DNA of 64,000 nt from Narthecium ossifragum (Eukaryota > Streptophyta > Magnoliopsida > Dioscoreales > Nartheciaceae): positions 5,776,283-5,840,282 of the forward strand of contig OY986974.1 in assembly GCA_963920575.1 (NCBI GenBank), written 5' to 3'. Made by a program: the position numbers and the translations under genes. A model generated the notes under the pieces. That model was not told where the DNA came from. It worked only from the letters and a program-made list of their open reading frames with translations, and made no database searches. How positions within the stretch are numbered: the first letter of the stretch is position 1; each line of letters starts with the position of its first letter. Shown here piece by piece: positions 41,518-53,110 of this stretch.

Positions 41518-43564
41518 ATGGGACACATACATCATACTTTTGATATTGACCCGTCGAGTTTGCGCGGAGGCCATCAATATGATGACAATGTAAGTAGCGC
41601 CCATGGAGATGCTTTTATGCCTTCAACATCTCGAAGCCTCTTGCTAGATGCCGTGGTCGAGGATCATGATGACGATTGGATCGAGAATACTGCATTGAGC
41701 AACGAGCCAACACATCATGATGAAGGTATTTGTGAGGCCCGCTGGGTCTACCGTGGGACAAGATGCCTTCGCCTGGAGGGCGGGGATGAGTCAGGTAGCC
41801 GGGTAAGCAATTCCACAACGCCTGGGTATGGTCCAGGGTTCGATATAAGTATATAGTAAGCCCTTAATAGACACAACGCGTTTTAAAGCCGTGATGGCAG
41901 TGATCCGTCAGAAAACTTCAACGTTAAGCGTGCTCGGCGTTGGAGCGATGGGTGACCTCTCGGGAAGTTGGGGGTGGATTGTGAGGCCCACTGGGTCTAC
42001 CGTGGGACAAGATGCCTTCGCCTGGAGGGCGGGGATGAGTCGGGTAGCTGGGTAAGCAATCTCACAACGCCTGGGTATGGTTCGGGGTTCGATATAAGTA
42101 TATAGTAGGCCCTTAATAAACACAATGCGTTTTAAAGCCGTGATGGCAGTGATCCGTCAAAAAACTCCAACGTTAAGCGTGCTCGGCGTTGGAACGATGG
42201 GTGACCTCCCGGGAAGTTGGGAGGTGTAGCCTGGTTTTCGGCGGTGAGCTAAAAGCGGACAATATTGTGTCGGGGCGCGGCGCCGCTGGGCGGATCCTGG
42301 TCGGACCGGGAACCCACAGGCCGGGGTCGGGGCCCAGTGGAGGGCTGGGGCGTCACAGTATTGATGATCCAATGCCGCTTACTCCAACACAGTACGAGGA
42401 GGAGTTACCAGATGAATTCCCAAATGATGAGTGGGTCGACCGGATGACAATGAACAATATCATACCTGGGGTATTTGAAGATCCGACCCAGAGCTTTTGC
42501 CGTGGTTGAGTCCAAAAATTCCAGCAATTTGGTCATGATTCCTTGCTCTACTTAGAGTATATGTGGTCAGTGGCAGAAGAGGTCTAGTTATAATTTCAGA
42601 CCGACACGGAGCAATCAAAGTGGCAGTAAGGACAGAGTTCCCCCCGCCGTTAGGCTACCAGCGATTCTGTATGAGGCACTTTGCAGACAACTTCAGAAGC
42701 AAGTTCAGGGATGATAATTTGTATAGCTTATTTTGGGTTGCGGCAAAGAAGATCTAAAAGGAAGCATTTGATAAGATCATGGATGGAATACACAAAATTA
42801 AACCAGAAGCTTATCAGTGGCTCGTTACTGCAAAGCCACCAGAAACTTGGGCGTTGTCTCATGATGATAACAAACGGTTTGGCACAATGACCATCAATTG
42901 GTCCGAAAGTTTGAATAATATTTGAAAAGGTGTACGAGGTATGCCAATTAAAGCATTAGTGGCACAGACCTTTGAAAGGATGAACGACCTCTTCATGCGC
43001 CATCGTCGAGAGGGCCAAGCAATGACTGGCGAGGTGACACCAGTAGTCGAAGATGTACTACGCAAGCATTGCATACTCGCCCAATCATGTCACGTGCAGT
43101 CATTTGACGGTGGTGAGTACATGGTGATAGAACGACATGAGATTACCTTTATTGTCAAGTTATCTAGACAGGAAGGGACATGCAGTTGTGGACAATTTCA
43201 AATGATGTTGTATCCATGTCCGCACGTTCTAGCCGTATGCGGTGACATATCATTCAGGGCTTCGGCATACGATTTTGTTTCACCGTTTTACTCCTCCAGC
43301 AAGTACAAACAAACATATGCAACTCATTTCCATCCTATTCGTGGACGTCAACATTGGCCGGTAGTCGAAGAGTACACATTGCTTCCCCCACATGTGCGGA
43401 GGCCGGCTGGGCGTCCGAGGAGTACAAGGTTGTGTAATGGCATGGATGAAAGGAGAGGACTGCAACATGTAAGGTGCAGTAGGTGCAATCAGACTGGTCA
43501 CAACAGAGCTACATGCCGCGAGCCATTACCTAACATAGATACACGAGTAATGATGCTTCTCTAA
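41518..43564 (+). pseudogene. mudrA-like transposase, internally deleted and hit by a TRIM
   Basis: The frame starts MGHIHHTFDID. Removing the TRIM at 41731-42357 restores it through LTPTQYEEELPDEF to a stop at 42507. About 42520-42590 the sequence jumps to ISDRHGAIKVAV, the late part of the transposase core, so the first catalytic aspartate region is gone. Then come YQRFCMRHFADNF, a SWIM zinc finger (CSCGQFQMMLYPCPHVLAVC, 43180-43240) and a CCHC knuckle (CSRCNQTGHNRATC, 43475-43520) before the stop at 43562-43564. The last 207 codons are open. SWIM plus CCHC at this end is typical of mudrA-like transposases. Confidence 0.85.
41731..42357 (+). mobile_element. Cassandra-type TRIM in the mudrA frame, target duplication gtatt
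   Basis: gtatt flanks it at 41726-41730 and 42358-42362. It consists of a partial LTR (41731-41979) directly followed by a complete one (about 41980-42357, TGTGAGGCCC to GGGGCGTCACA), without primer site or centre. Both contain 5S-rRNA-like sequence (gttaagcgtgctcgg, gatgggtgacctc, gggaagtt, near 41922-41965 and 42170-42222). The direct LTR-LTR join suggests a recombination or deletion product. Confidence 0.9.
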
Positions 43565-43658
43565 TTATTGTACTAAATATATTCCTTTTGTAGACTGCAC
43601 ATATCCTTCATTTTGGACTATATACTAACATTTTTTAAATGCATGCAATAGGCTCGAG

Positions 43659-45865
43659 ATGGCTCACATGCGGGCTTTTGACCCGAGGCCGTACGAGGGT
43701 GAGCCTGGTCCGATTTCTCCAGACGTACTTTGGGACCAGGGCAAGCACCGCTCCGCGGCGGTTTGGGATGGCCAGGTAAATGTTAAATATATAAAATTTA
43801 TTGTTATTAAAATTAATATTTTAATTTATTGTATTTTTACATACAGGATGACGATGACCTCGACCTTAAGTGTACAGAGCAGTCATTGCGTTTACAGTCT
43901 TGGCCGATTGTGGACGAGCGTCAGATAGACTTGCTTCGGTGTTCGAGATTTTATGTTGTCAGCAGACTGCTGTCGATTCGACTTGATCGGCGTTCGATCA
44001 CAGCGCTAGTGGAGCGATAGCAACCAGAGACTATTACTTTCCACTTGCGCCACGGGGAGATGACGATCACATTGCAGGATGTTGGGATACTTATGGGCTT
44101 ACCTGTTGATGGCCCGGTAGTTTCAGGGAGCACGTCAGGCATTTGACATGACATATGTTTGGAGTTGCTCGGTGCTGTACACGCGGAGGGCCGATCGACT
44201 ATGCTTGAGTTGTCGTGGCTACGCGCTACTTTCGGACATATTGGACCGGATGCTACGGATCTATTTGTATATCAGGCTACGCGCGCCTACAACCTGTATG
44301 TGTTGGGTTATTTAGTAGTACCTGACGCGAATGGCTCCAGAGTAAGTATAATTGCCTATTTATATTTTATTTATCGATCTATTGGATCAACTAACATTGT
44401 CTTCTATTGTAGGTACATATGAAGTACTTACCTTTGTTGCATGACTTGGACATATGTGGACAGGTTGCTTGGGGGGCGGCGTGCCTAGCACATGTCTTTC
44501 GGGAGGTATGTAAAGCTTCACAAAGAGGAAAGCATGAGATCTCTGAATGCCTTTACATGTTACAGGTGATTTATCATTTAAATATTATATATAGTTGCCT
44601 TCAATATTTTATATTATACCTAATATGGAGTTGTTTTCACATGTATGGTCATGGGAGCACCTCCATATAGGACGGCCTGAACTAATGCCACGACGACCGC
44701 TAGCTACCCAAGAGCAAAATGAGGAGCGTGATTTGCGTATCCTTGAAGGCCCCTTAGCAATCCAGTACAAACTCTTGATTTTTTCAAATATTTTTTAAAG
44801 TTTGGTTAGCATTAGCATCTAACTATTTATGTGCAAGGTAGATGGACAGCACCACACAGCGGTAGAGAGAACCAGCATGGTTGTTACTTAGCCTACTATC
44901 GAGAGCAGTTGGATAGGTAGTTGTCATCCCATGTATTATTGATCACATTTAATGTTTGATTTTTTTACCTACTTTAATGTTGATGTTATCTAACCGAGTT
45001 TGTATTTTAAAATTGTAGATTATATGGTATCCATACACACCGCAGCGTCTAGCACAATTACCGGCCCTTTGCACGGCGGTGTTTGCTGTCTGGAGGAGTC
45101 ATGTGCCGCTCATATGCTTTGATGTTGTGGAGATGCACCATGCACTACGAGTGATGCGACAGTTTGGCCTGCGACAAGAGATACCACCTTCGGGGACAGA
45201 GAGACTAGCGCGTGCAAGCCGTCGGGGCAATGTTACTACGGACTGGGTCTCTACGCATCACCAGTATATCACCCAATGGGAGGAGCGGCACCAGAGAATC
45301 ATTGACGGTGCAATGGACGATGGTGAGGATCCTGCGTCATATTTGCAGTGGTACTAGGGGATCACCAGGCGGTATGTCAGTGGGCCTCGATTGGAGGACA
45401 TAATGTCCTATCAGCCGAACATACACATGCTACGGAAGCTGGTAAATATAATTTGTTCGTTAGTAATTAATTCTTATATTGTGTTAATCTAACCAAACTT
45501 TCTTAACTCTCCATTAACAGTATGACACAGCTGAGGAGAATTACATGATGTGCCGCGACCGTTTTGGAGAGGAGCTCGCCGATCGTTTGACACCGGTATT
45601 CTACTCTATGATGGAGGATTTGCGGATTTGCGGCGGAGATCCAGTCAGTTCACAACAGTCACAACAGACTACTGGGCAGACTACTTTCTGTGACATATCG
45701 ATATCTCAAGATATACCATCATCATATCCAATCATGGGCACGACAGAGAAGGATTCGGAGGGACATGTTGAGCATGATGTCGATGTCGATGCTACGATGG
45801 GGGGAGAGGAGGCTGAACCGTCGAGGAAGAAAAAGATGGCAGTGAAGAAGAAGCGAAAAACTTAG
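43659..45865 (+). pseudogene. PMD gene of the 41-46 kb MULE
   Basis: It starts MAHMRAFDPRPYEGEPGPIS, with LWDQGKHRSAAVWDG before a donor at about 43777. The PMD core follows: LLSIRLDRRSITALVER, FHLRHGEMTITLQDVGILMG (44045-44100), AYNLYVLGYLVVPD, LPLLHDLDICGQVAWGAACLAH (44425-44490), VWSWEHLHIGRPE, AVFAVWRSHVPLICFDVVEMH (45085) and VMRQFGLRQEIP. It ends with an acidic and then Lys/Arg-rich tail at 45863. At least five introns are implied. In-frame stops after ITALVER (44018), near 44145 and at 45355 mark a decayed copy. It parallels the PMD gene at 34986-37654 but lies in tandem with its transposase. Confidence 0.8.
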
Positions 45866-46574
45866 AGGTTATGATTGTCTTCTATTGTAACTTTGGTTTT
45901 TTTTGTTAATGGTTTGTGACCATTTAGAGATGTTAATGATGTTTGATGTAAACGATTTCGATTTATATAAAGACAGTGTTTAGATGTGAATGGGGTGGGT
46001 GAGTGTTTAGATGTGAATGATGTGGGTGGGTGTTTAGATGTAAATGGGGTGGGTGGGTGTTTAGATGTGAATGTGATGTTCATATTTATAAACATTGTAT
46101 TTCTGTTTGATTGTATGGTTGTACAGAGTGGAAAAAAAAACTTAAGTGTGAGATTACTGTGAATACCAAGTAGATGTACTCACGGAAAAGATTCCAGTGA
46201 AAACATAACTTCAAGTTACGTCTTAGTAATGTACTCACGTAATATAGACGTAACTCCAACCTACGTCTTATAAGAGCCATTCTCCTATCCGTCCTTGGCC
46301 TTTGTGCGGGGGGAGAGTCAGAGACCTAAGGAGTTACGTCTTCAGTGGCAGGATTAAAAAAATGAAAGGCCACACCAGCGTGGCGGTGACGTGACTAAAC
46401 CAGACATACTTTCATAAATATTTTTTTTGGCATATTATAATAATTATTTATTAAAATAATATTATTTAAAAAAATTTCCCTTCGAATTATGGTTCACGCT
46501 TAAATGCTATTTTTTCGTCTTTTCACGGCTGTGTTAATAAATCGCTGCTGTCCGTCGTCCCCGTCCAAAACCCC

Positions 46575-48194
46575 TTGCCGGAGTTGGACTTCTCCTCCAT
46601 GAGCAAACCTCCCGTCCGGTGCGTCTCCGCTCTCCCCACTCCAATCACTCAACTGCTCCGCCGAAACCCTTCTTCAGCCCCTCTCCCACTCCCCATCCCC
46701 CACCACTCCCTCCCCTCTCCCGTCGGCCAAGACCACGACCTCATCTCCGTCTTCCACAGCCACCTCATCCACGCCGACTGGCCCCGCCTCTCCCCTCTCG
46801 CCCGCTCCCTCACCCCCTTCTGCACCACCCACATCCTCCTACGGATCCAACGAGACCCCGTCCTCTCCCTCCACTTCTTCAACTGGTCTCTCCTCCACGC
46901 CCCCTCCTCCGTCTCCCTCCTCTCCCGCTCCATCCTCCTCCACAGCCTCACCAGAGCCAATAAGTTCAAGCAAGCGGAGACCTTGCTTAGAGCCTCTCTC
47001 CCGCCGGCAACCCCACATTCTCCTGATGAAATCTTCGACTCCGTCCTCTACTCGTACCGGCTGTGCGACTCGTCCCCCGCCGTCTTCGATTCTTTTTTCA
47101 AGACCTACGCCCACATGAAGAAGTTTAGGAGCGCCACCGAGACGTTCCGCCGGATGCGGGACTACGGGTTCCTTCCCACCATCGAGTCCTGCAACGCTTA
47201 TCTTAGCTCGCTTCTTGGTTTTGGGCGGACGGACATCGCTCTTTCGTTCTTTAGAGAAATGGGTAGGTGTCGGATCTCCCCCAATGTGTACACGGTGAAC
47301 ATGGTTGTCTGCGCGTTCTGCAACTCTGGGAGATTAGACAAGGCAGTGGATTTGTTCGGGAAGATGGAGACCATGGGATTGAGCCCTACCCTGGCTTCCT
47401 TTAATACTTTGATCGCCGGATACTGCAAGAATGGGCTTGTATGTTCTGCTTTGAAGCTGAAGAACTCGATGCGAGATAAGGGTCTGGAGCCCAATGTGAT
47501 TACTTATAACACTCTTCTGAATGGGTTTTGCAAGGAAGGGAAGTTGCAGGACGCCAACAAGGTTTTCAATGAGATGAAAGCTATTGAGGTCAGTCCCAAC
47601 ACTGTGACGTATAATACGTTAATTAATGGATATATTCGAACCAATAATGTTGCTAGGGCGTATAGGATTTATGAGGAGATGGTGAAGAATGGGGTAGAAG
47701 TTGATGTTCTCACTTACAATGCACTGATTTTCGGGTATTGTAGTGAGGGGAAGACGAAGAAAGCTGCATCACTGGCAAAAGAACTTGTTAAAGGGAATTT
47801 AGTTCCGAATGCATCAACTTATCGTGCTCTTATCAGTGGGCAGTGCAAGAGGCAGAATTCTGAGCGTGCATTTGAGATTTATAAGGTGATGAAGAGGAGT
47901 GGGCATCATCCCAATTCCGATACTTTTAAGCTGTTGATATCAACCTTTTGCAAGAATGAGGATTTTGAAGGAGCATTGGAAGTGTTGAAAGACATGTTGG
48001 AGGGGTGGGTGGCACCTGATAAAGCTTTGTTGTCTAAGCTTGCTGGTGATATTTATAGGTTTGGCAAGAGCGAATTGCTCTCCAAATTGCAATCGGATTG
48101 TGATGGGAGGAGGTTGGTTATTCCAGAAAGTTTGCTTAACAGTTTGCTTACTAGAATCAAATCGGAGTGTAATGGGAGTGAGTCTGTGGTCTAA
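46575..48194 (+). CDS. P-class pentatricopeptide repeat protein, 539 aa
   Basis: A single uninterrupted exon. The first ~75 residues are rich in Ser, Pro and Arg and could be an organelle transit peptide. From about residue 165 to 480 there are about nine tandem 35-residue PPR motifs, for example NTLIAGYCKNGLVCSALKL and NTLINGYIRTNNVARAYRIY, all P-type, with no E or DYW extension. Proteins of this class bind organellar RNA sequence-specifically; the target cannot be read from here. A second in-frame ATG at residue 9 (46599) could be the start. The 5' half is GC-rich. The MULE TIR ends 95 bp upstream, so the native promoter has been displaced by it. It appears intact. Confidence 0.95.
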   Translation: MPELDFSSMSKPPVRCVSALPTPITQLLRRNPSSAPLPLPIPHHSLPSPVGQDHDLISVFHSHLIHADWPRLSPLARSLTPFCTTHILLRIQRDPVLSLHFFNWSLLHAPSSVSLLSRSILLHSLTRANKFKQAETLLRASLPPATPHSPDEIFDSVLYSYRLCDSSPAVFDSFFKTYAHMKKFRSATETFRRMRDYGFLPTIESCNAYLSSLLGFGRTDIALSFFREMGRCRISPNVYTVNMVVCAFCNSGRLDKAVDLFGKMETMGLSPTLASFNTLIAGYCKNGLVCSALKLKNSMRDKGLEPNVITYNTLLNGFCKEGKLQDANKVFNEMKAIEVSPNTVTYNTLINGYIRTNNVARAYRIYEEMVKNGVEVDVLTYNALIFGYCSEGKTKKAASLAKELVKGNLVPNASTYRALISGQCKRQNSERAFEIYKVMKRSGHHPNSDTFKLLISTFCKNEDFEGALEVLKDMLEGWVAPDKALLSKLAGDIYRFGKSELLSKLQSDCDGRRLVIPESLLNSLLTRIKSECNGSESVV

Positions 48195-50464
48195 GGGATC
48201 AGAACCAGGCTACATAAAGAAAGAAACAGACAAAGGCTCAAAATCATATGAGCTATATATGTGGTAAAAATTGTTCAAACTTTAGATGCTTCTATTTGCA
48301 CCTTCTTTTGCTACTTTAAGTCTGTTTCAATGCTTACTTCTCATTTATAGTGTCGCTTCTTTTCTTTTATATTTGTGTATATAAAGATATATTACATGTA
48401 AGAACTTATACCATCTTCTTTTCCTTGTCTTCCAGGTAAGTTTGAAAGCATAGTAGGAGAAAATGTTGACTTTCCACGATAAAGGTTATGGTTCTCACAT
48501 TTAAGAAGTCTTCACTTTAGGTACCTATCAACATTACTCAAGAAATGAGCTCATTAAGGGATGCTTCCTCCTGATCTTATATGGGGTACTAGACAATTTG
48601 CGTGCCTAGAGTAAATGAGACTAGATCTTCGTATTTTATATTCTCTTTTTCTGTGCATTGTATTTACATTGTTTGTATATTTGTTCTCGTGAAGTCATGA
48701 TTAGCTACTCAACTTTTATTTTCATGTCATGGAATCTTGTAGAAGGTGCCTTGGCCTCATTAACTTTCCACCCTTCCTTTACTTGAGCTACATTAAACTT
48801 CGTCTTAGTAGCCTTTTTTCTTGCTCTTTTATCATTTGTCTATTGTCCTCCTGATAATTCAGATCTTGGACTATTTAGGTGTTTTGTTGGAGTTTTATTC
48901 AAATTGCCTTGGCCTAGTTAGTTTGCCATTCTGGAATCCCCCTCCGTGTCAATCTTTTTCTCAACTTAGTTGTTTCCAGTTCCAATGTCTTCTTTCAGCA
49001 GTTACAGTTTATGCTCAAGCCAACAGCTGTATTCTGTGGCCTTGGGAAGTTGATTAGTGGGATGTAGTCAAAAATAAAGGCATCAAGCAAATGTAATTTG
49101 GCAAAATTTCTAATAGTAGCTTTTGGGAAGCTTCTTTCCTCACTCCTCTTATAAAGAAGCTTTTTCGATGTTGATTCACATTTTTTTGTATAAAGTTCAT
49201 GTGCTGCAAGTATTCAGGCGTACCAACTACAACCAGTAATTGTCATAAGTGGTTAGACGCAATTTGCAAAGTTTGGGGATAAAATTTTTTGAAGCATAGT
49301 TTATGGTATATTGGATGGTAGAGTTCACAAAGAATAAGAGTTTTCATACTATGGTCATCTCATATACGACTCCGACAATTAATGAAGCCCTTTTAGGATT
49401 GGAAGTCTTCATTACAAATGATATTGAGAGATACCAACAGTAACCTGTCATTTGAGCATGACCTTGGTAATTAATGAAGCCCTTTTGTATAAAGTTCATG
49501 TGCTGCAAGTATTCAGGCGTACCAACTACAACCAGTAATTGTCATAGAGATACCAAAAGTTTTCTCTTCATATTTCCCATGATGGAATCTTTGTCGTGGA
49601 TGCTCTTTCCAGATTCTCAGAGTCTATGGAGACGAAGCTAGGCGTTTAACGGGTATTAGTTCGAGGGTCTATGAAATGGTTAAAAGTACATATAGAGAAC
49701 TGTGTTTCGACGTCTTATTTTCTTTTGCATAGCATTCCCGTAGACCTACTGCCAGTGCAGTTAGACGAAGTGCGTGATGTTTTACTTTTTCTTGCAGAGT
49801 TTGTTTATCTATCCTCAGGAGGCATGATGAAGCGTTTCAATGATTATGGTTTTTGGGAAAACCTTTTTCAGCAGACATTGATCATGATGGGGTAAATTTC
49901 TTGTTGCCTTCATTTGTACTGTTGGTTAATTGCTTCTCTGTTGAACTTGATATCACTAATGTCCTCAATACTTTGGGAAGCATGATGAATCATAATTCTT
50001 TAAGCCATATATGAATTGTGCAGATTAAACACCAAAATAGCAAATTGAAAGAAATCTAGGTACGGCTTTGTGTTCTTTCGCCAGACTTACTAATCTATCA
50101 GCTCTATTTTTTTTCTTTCAACTGAGTTGACCTTGTTATCTAGTGATGATCTTTCATTACATTGGCAACCTTCTGCCGAACATCATCTCTCATGCTTCCT
50201 TGGAGATGCTATTTGTCCGTTTGGCTAATTGCAAAACATACTCTATTCGATTTTAGATTGAAGGGGAAAATACTCAACATCTCCAGGCTGGGCTTCTCAT
50301 GATATCACTCTTGATTGCAACATAGCAACGAAGAAATATGTCACTTACTGATAAAGTAAGTCTTGTTGATTATAAAAGCTCCATGTAAGTTGAGGAACTG
50401 TCCATGAAATTACAAACCTAAACACAACAAAGCCCTCATGAACAGGTTTCCCACATTGATGGAT
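48195..50464. other. Downstream region of the PPR gene, no second gene recognised
   Basis: T-rich sequence that may include the 3' UTR. It holds a 64-bp direct repeat, 49184-49247 and 49483-49546 (tgtgctgcaagtattcaggc), 299 bp apart, with a second shared word, attaatgaagcccttttt-like, near 49379 and 49471. A frame at 49671-49895 has no recognisable domain. Confidence 0.5.
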
Positions 50465-52055
50465 CTATAGATTTCCCTGAACAACTGGGAATGCAGCATG
50501 AGGGATGGGAATAAGATGCAATGCATGTTTTCTCCAGACAGTGGCCCCGAAGGTCTCGCTCATGTCGAAATCCTCTGGCCTTGTCCCACCTGGAAGCTCC
50601 CAGTCAAAGTGGAAGAGAAGCTTAGCCAGGGAAAGCTGTAAGTTGGCCATACCAAATCCTATGCCAGGGCATATCCTTCTTCCAGCACCAAAGGGTATGT
50701 ACTCGAAGTTGCTCCCTCTGAAATCAATCGAGCTCCCATCAAACCTCTCTGGCTTGAAGCTCTCAGCTTCCTCCCAGTATTTTGGGTCTCTACCAATTGA
50801 CCATGTGTTTATCAGAACTCGACTTCCTGTGGGTATTGTATAACCCCCAACCTCGCAGGACTCTCTGGCAACTCTGGGCATCAAAAGGGGTAGTGGTGGA
50901 TGCAACCTTAGAGTCTCCTTGATGACTAGCTGCAGGTAGTGAAGCTCGCTGAGGACGTCCTCGGTGATCTTGGATTTGCCTTCGAGGACTCGTCTTGCCT
51001 CTGCTTGTGCCTTTCTCATCACTTCGGGATGTCTCACTAGCTCGGACATGGTCCATTCCAAGACAGTCGATGTTGTCTCCGTCCCTGCTGCGAAGATGTC
51101 CTGATACACGAAATATGATATCAAGCTCAATCCAAACACGCAACAGATCAAGGTCTATAATGGTACAGTTGAACAATTGCTTACCAAGAGTATGGCCTTG
51201 ACGTTGTTTATCGTTAGAGGGATCTCTGCATTGCCGTCTTCTCTGATTCTTAGCAAGACATCAACCAGATCTTCCTCTTCTTGTTCTCCTCTAATCTTGT
51301 GATCTTCAATGATCTCATCCATGACAGAATCGATCATCTGGTGAATGCTCTCCAGTTTATTCTTCAATCCGGTGATGACATCAATAAACTTCAAGGAGGG
51401 GAATAGATCAGCTACAAGAAAACCAGACGTCAGTAGTATTCCCTCCTTTAAAGCTATTATGAATCGCTGCTGTTGTCTGCATCCCTTGCCGAACGCAGCT
51501 CTGGCGGTGATCGAATTGCCCAATTCTAAGAACAACTTGGTGAGGTTCACAGGCGACCTAGAGTTCATCGAGACTTTTTGAACAAGGTTCGAGACATCTT
51601 CTTGTCTAAGAGGTGAGCAATCTTAGACGTCGGGTGCTTAGAAGCTCTAGAAGACATATCTTCCGAATATGACGCCAGTAACTGCCGTAGGGGGAGAAGA
51701 CGATGCCCGTGCTGCCATAAGCAACAGTCTTTGGCCCCATCAACTCCGGCCGCGACGCGAAGTTGATGTCGTGCGTCTTCATGATCCCCTTTGCAGCTTC
51801 TGCAGATGAAATCACTATGTGGTTGATCTGCCCGAGCTTTACCGTCATCACTGGCCCATGTTTGCGGGCGAGAGTGGCGAAGGCGCGGTTGGGTTGGTCA
51901 CGGACAAGGTGATGCATGCATCCAATGAAGGGGAGCTTCCATGGCCCGGGAGGAAGACCTGAGGCTGTAGATTTCTTTCCATTCTTGAAGAGCACGAGCA
52001 AGAAGAGAAAGAAAGCCAACAGTAGGGGGATGGAAGATAACTGGATCATCTCCAT
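50465..52055 (-). pseudogene. CYP71-like cytochrome P450 with a frameshift in exon 1
   Basis: Exon 1 is 52055-51185 and exon 2 is 51100-50465, the single-intron layout of the CYP71 clan. The parts: an N-terminal membrane anchor, the hinge LPPGPWKLPFIG, YGSYWRHIRKIC (C-helix), AGTETTS (oxygen-binding I-helix), ETLR (ExxR), FKPERF and the heme loop FGAGRRICPG with its cysteine. The only visible lesion is a 1-bp surplus near 51620, after RRLRLLTS, that shifts the frame and meets TAG. Corrected length would be about 501 aa. It is a very recent pseudogene or a sequencing error. Substrate cannot be told; many relatives oxidise terpenoids or alkaloids. Confidence 0.88.
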
Positions 52056-53110
52056 GATTTGAGTAGAAATCTCTGTTGGAGCTCTTTAGGTTTATAAAGG
52101 ATGGATGGCTCCATAAGTTTGTCAACGCTCGTGCTCTTTCCCTTTTGAAAGCTATTTGGCAGCCGACTTGAGTACTTCAGCTGGCATGGACATCAGCCAT
52201 GACCCAATGTGCCTCCTACTTGCTAATGATATACTTGATAACAATAATTATCAAACATTGACATCTCAATGGTGAGATGCGATGGAGTGGACATTGAAGA
52301 CGAATTGGCCAAAGTCAAATATGATCTGTGATTATTGGTTTATTTTAATTTTCTTTGTTTTAGACTCGCTATCCAAATTATTTATGCGGTCCAGGATTAG
52401 ATGGTTGTCATTTTCTTCATATTGAGCCAAATTTAATTCAGCTTGTTTGTGTTGTCTTATATGTAATCGCCGAGTTATTGTGCATAACTCGTTGCTCATC
52501 ATCCTTTTGCACACTTGATTTGAAACTGTTTCTATTTGTTCTATGCGGAGAGGGTGCGCAATTTCTTCACCTGAACGTTGCCCTTGTTTTACTTCTTTCT
52601 TAACCTAGAAAAAAAAAAGAAAAAAACAACTGAAGTTTGCTTTGGTAGCCGCCGGTGACGGGGACAAGATTGGTTTTTGATCTAGGTGAAGTGTTGTCAG
52701 ATGATTATTCTCTTGTTTTTCTGAGTCTTTTTGTATTCTCTCTCAGCCATGTGGCTCCATCTAGGGGGTGTCAAACGAGGCGGGCAGAGTCAGACTAGCA
52801 TGCCACGTTGTGTCCTTTGGTGGGCTCAGGCCTACCCTTAGCTGGACGGGCTCGTTTGGGCTCGGTTTTGGAGACTTAAGCCGAAGATGAAGTGCCGAGG
52901 TGGAATCGAAGACGGAGGCGAGAGGCGCACGGCGGGGCGATAAACTTAAGGCATAATGGGCGTCCGTTGGTGCCATGGCCACTGGCTGAGAGAGAAGAGT
53001 TGAAGAGGGAGAGGAGAAGGAGAAGTGGTCGGGGGGTATGGCATGGGGAATCAGGTCCATGAGACCGATGAGAATGGAGATCATATCAAACAGAAAATGG
53101 ATGATAATGG
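52056..53110. other. Upstream region of the first P450
   Basis: A tataaagg sequence at 52093-52100 on plus (minus: cctttata) lies close upstream of the P450 ATG. From about 52760 a GC-rich stretch (gggtgtcaaacgaggcgggc) may be a hAT-type remnant. A minus frame there has no domain that I recognise. Confidence 0.4.

Larger units (their letters stand above)
41176..46480 (+). mobile_element. MULE carrying mudrA-like and PMD genes, perfect 9-bp target duplication
   Basis: The terminal inverted repeats run about 110 bp (GGAAATTTTTTTAAAATAAT at left, ATTATTTAAAAAAATTTCCC at right, sharing attattataatatgcc and ggccacgccagcgtg-like words). ttcgaatta flanks it on both sides (41167-41175, 46481-46489), the Mutator hallmark. 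It holds two genes in the same direction: a mudrA-like transposase (41518-43564) and a PMD gene (43659-45865). The tail at 45960-46070 has a short tandem repeat (gtgtttagatgtgaatg). Its right end lies 95 bp before the PPR start codon. Confidence 0.93.

Noticed and set aside
41900..42225. 5S rRNA genes
   Set aside because: Only about the middle third of 5S rRNA is matched, within LTRs of TRIM elements; this is the Cassandra signature and not a functional 5S locus.
46619..47114. Alternative frames on both strands over the PPR gene
   Set aside because: GC-rich shadow frames of the PPR coding sequence, with low-complexity products.
49671..49895. Short plus-strand gene downstream of the PPR
   Set aside because: 74 codons, no domain, no flanking exon evidence.
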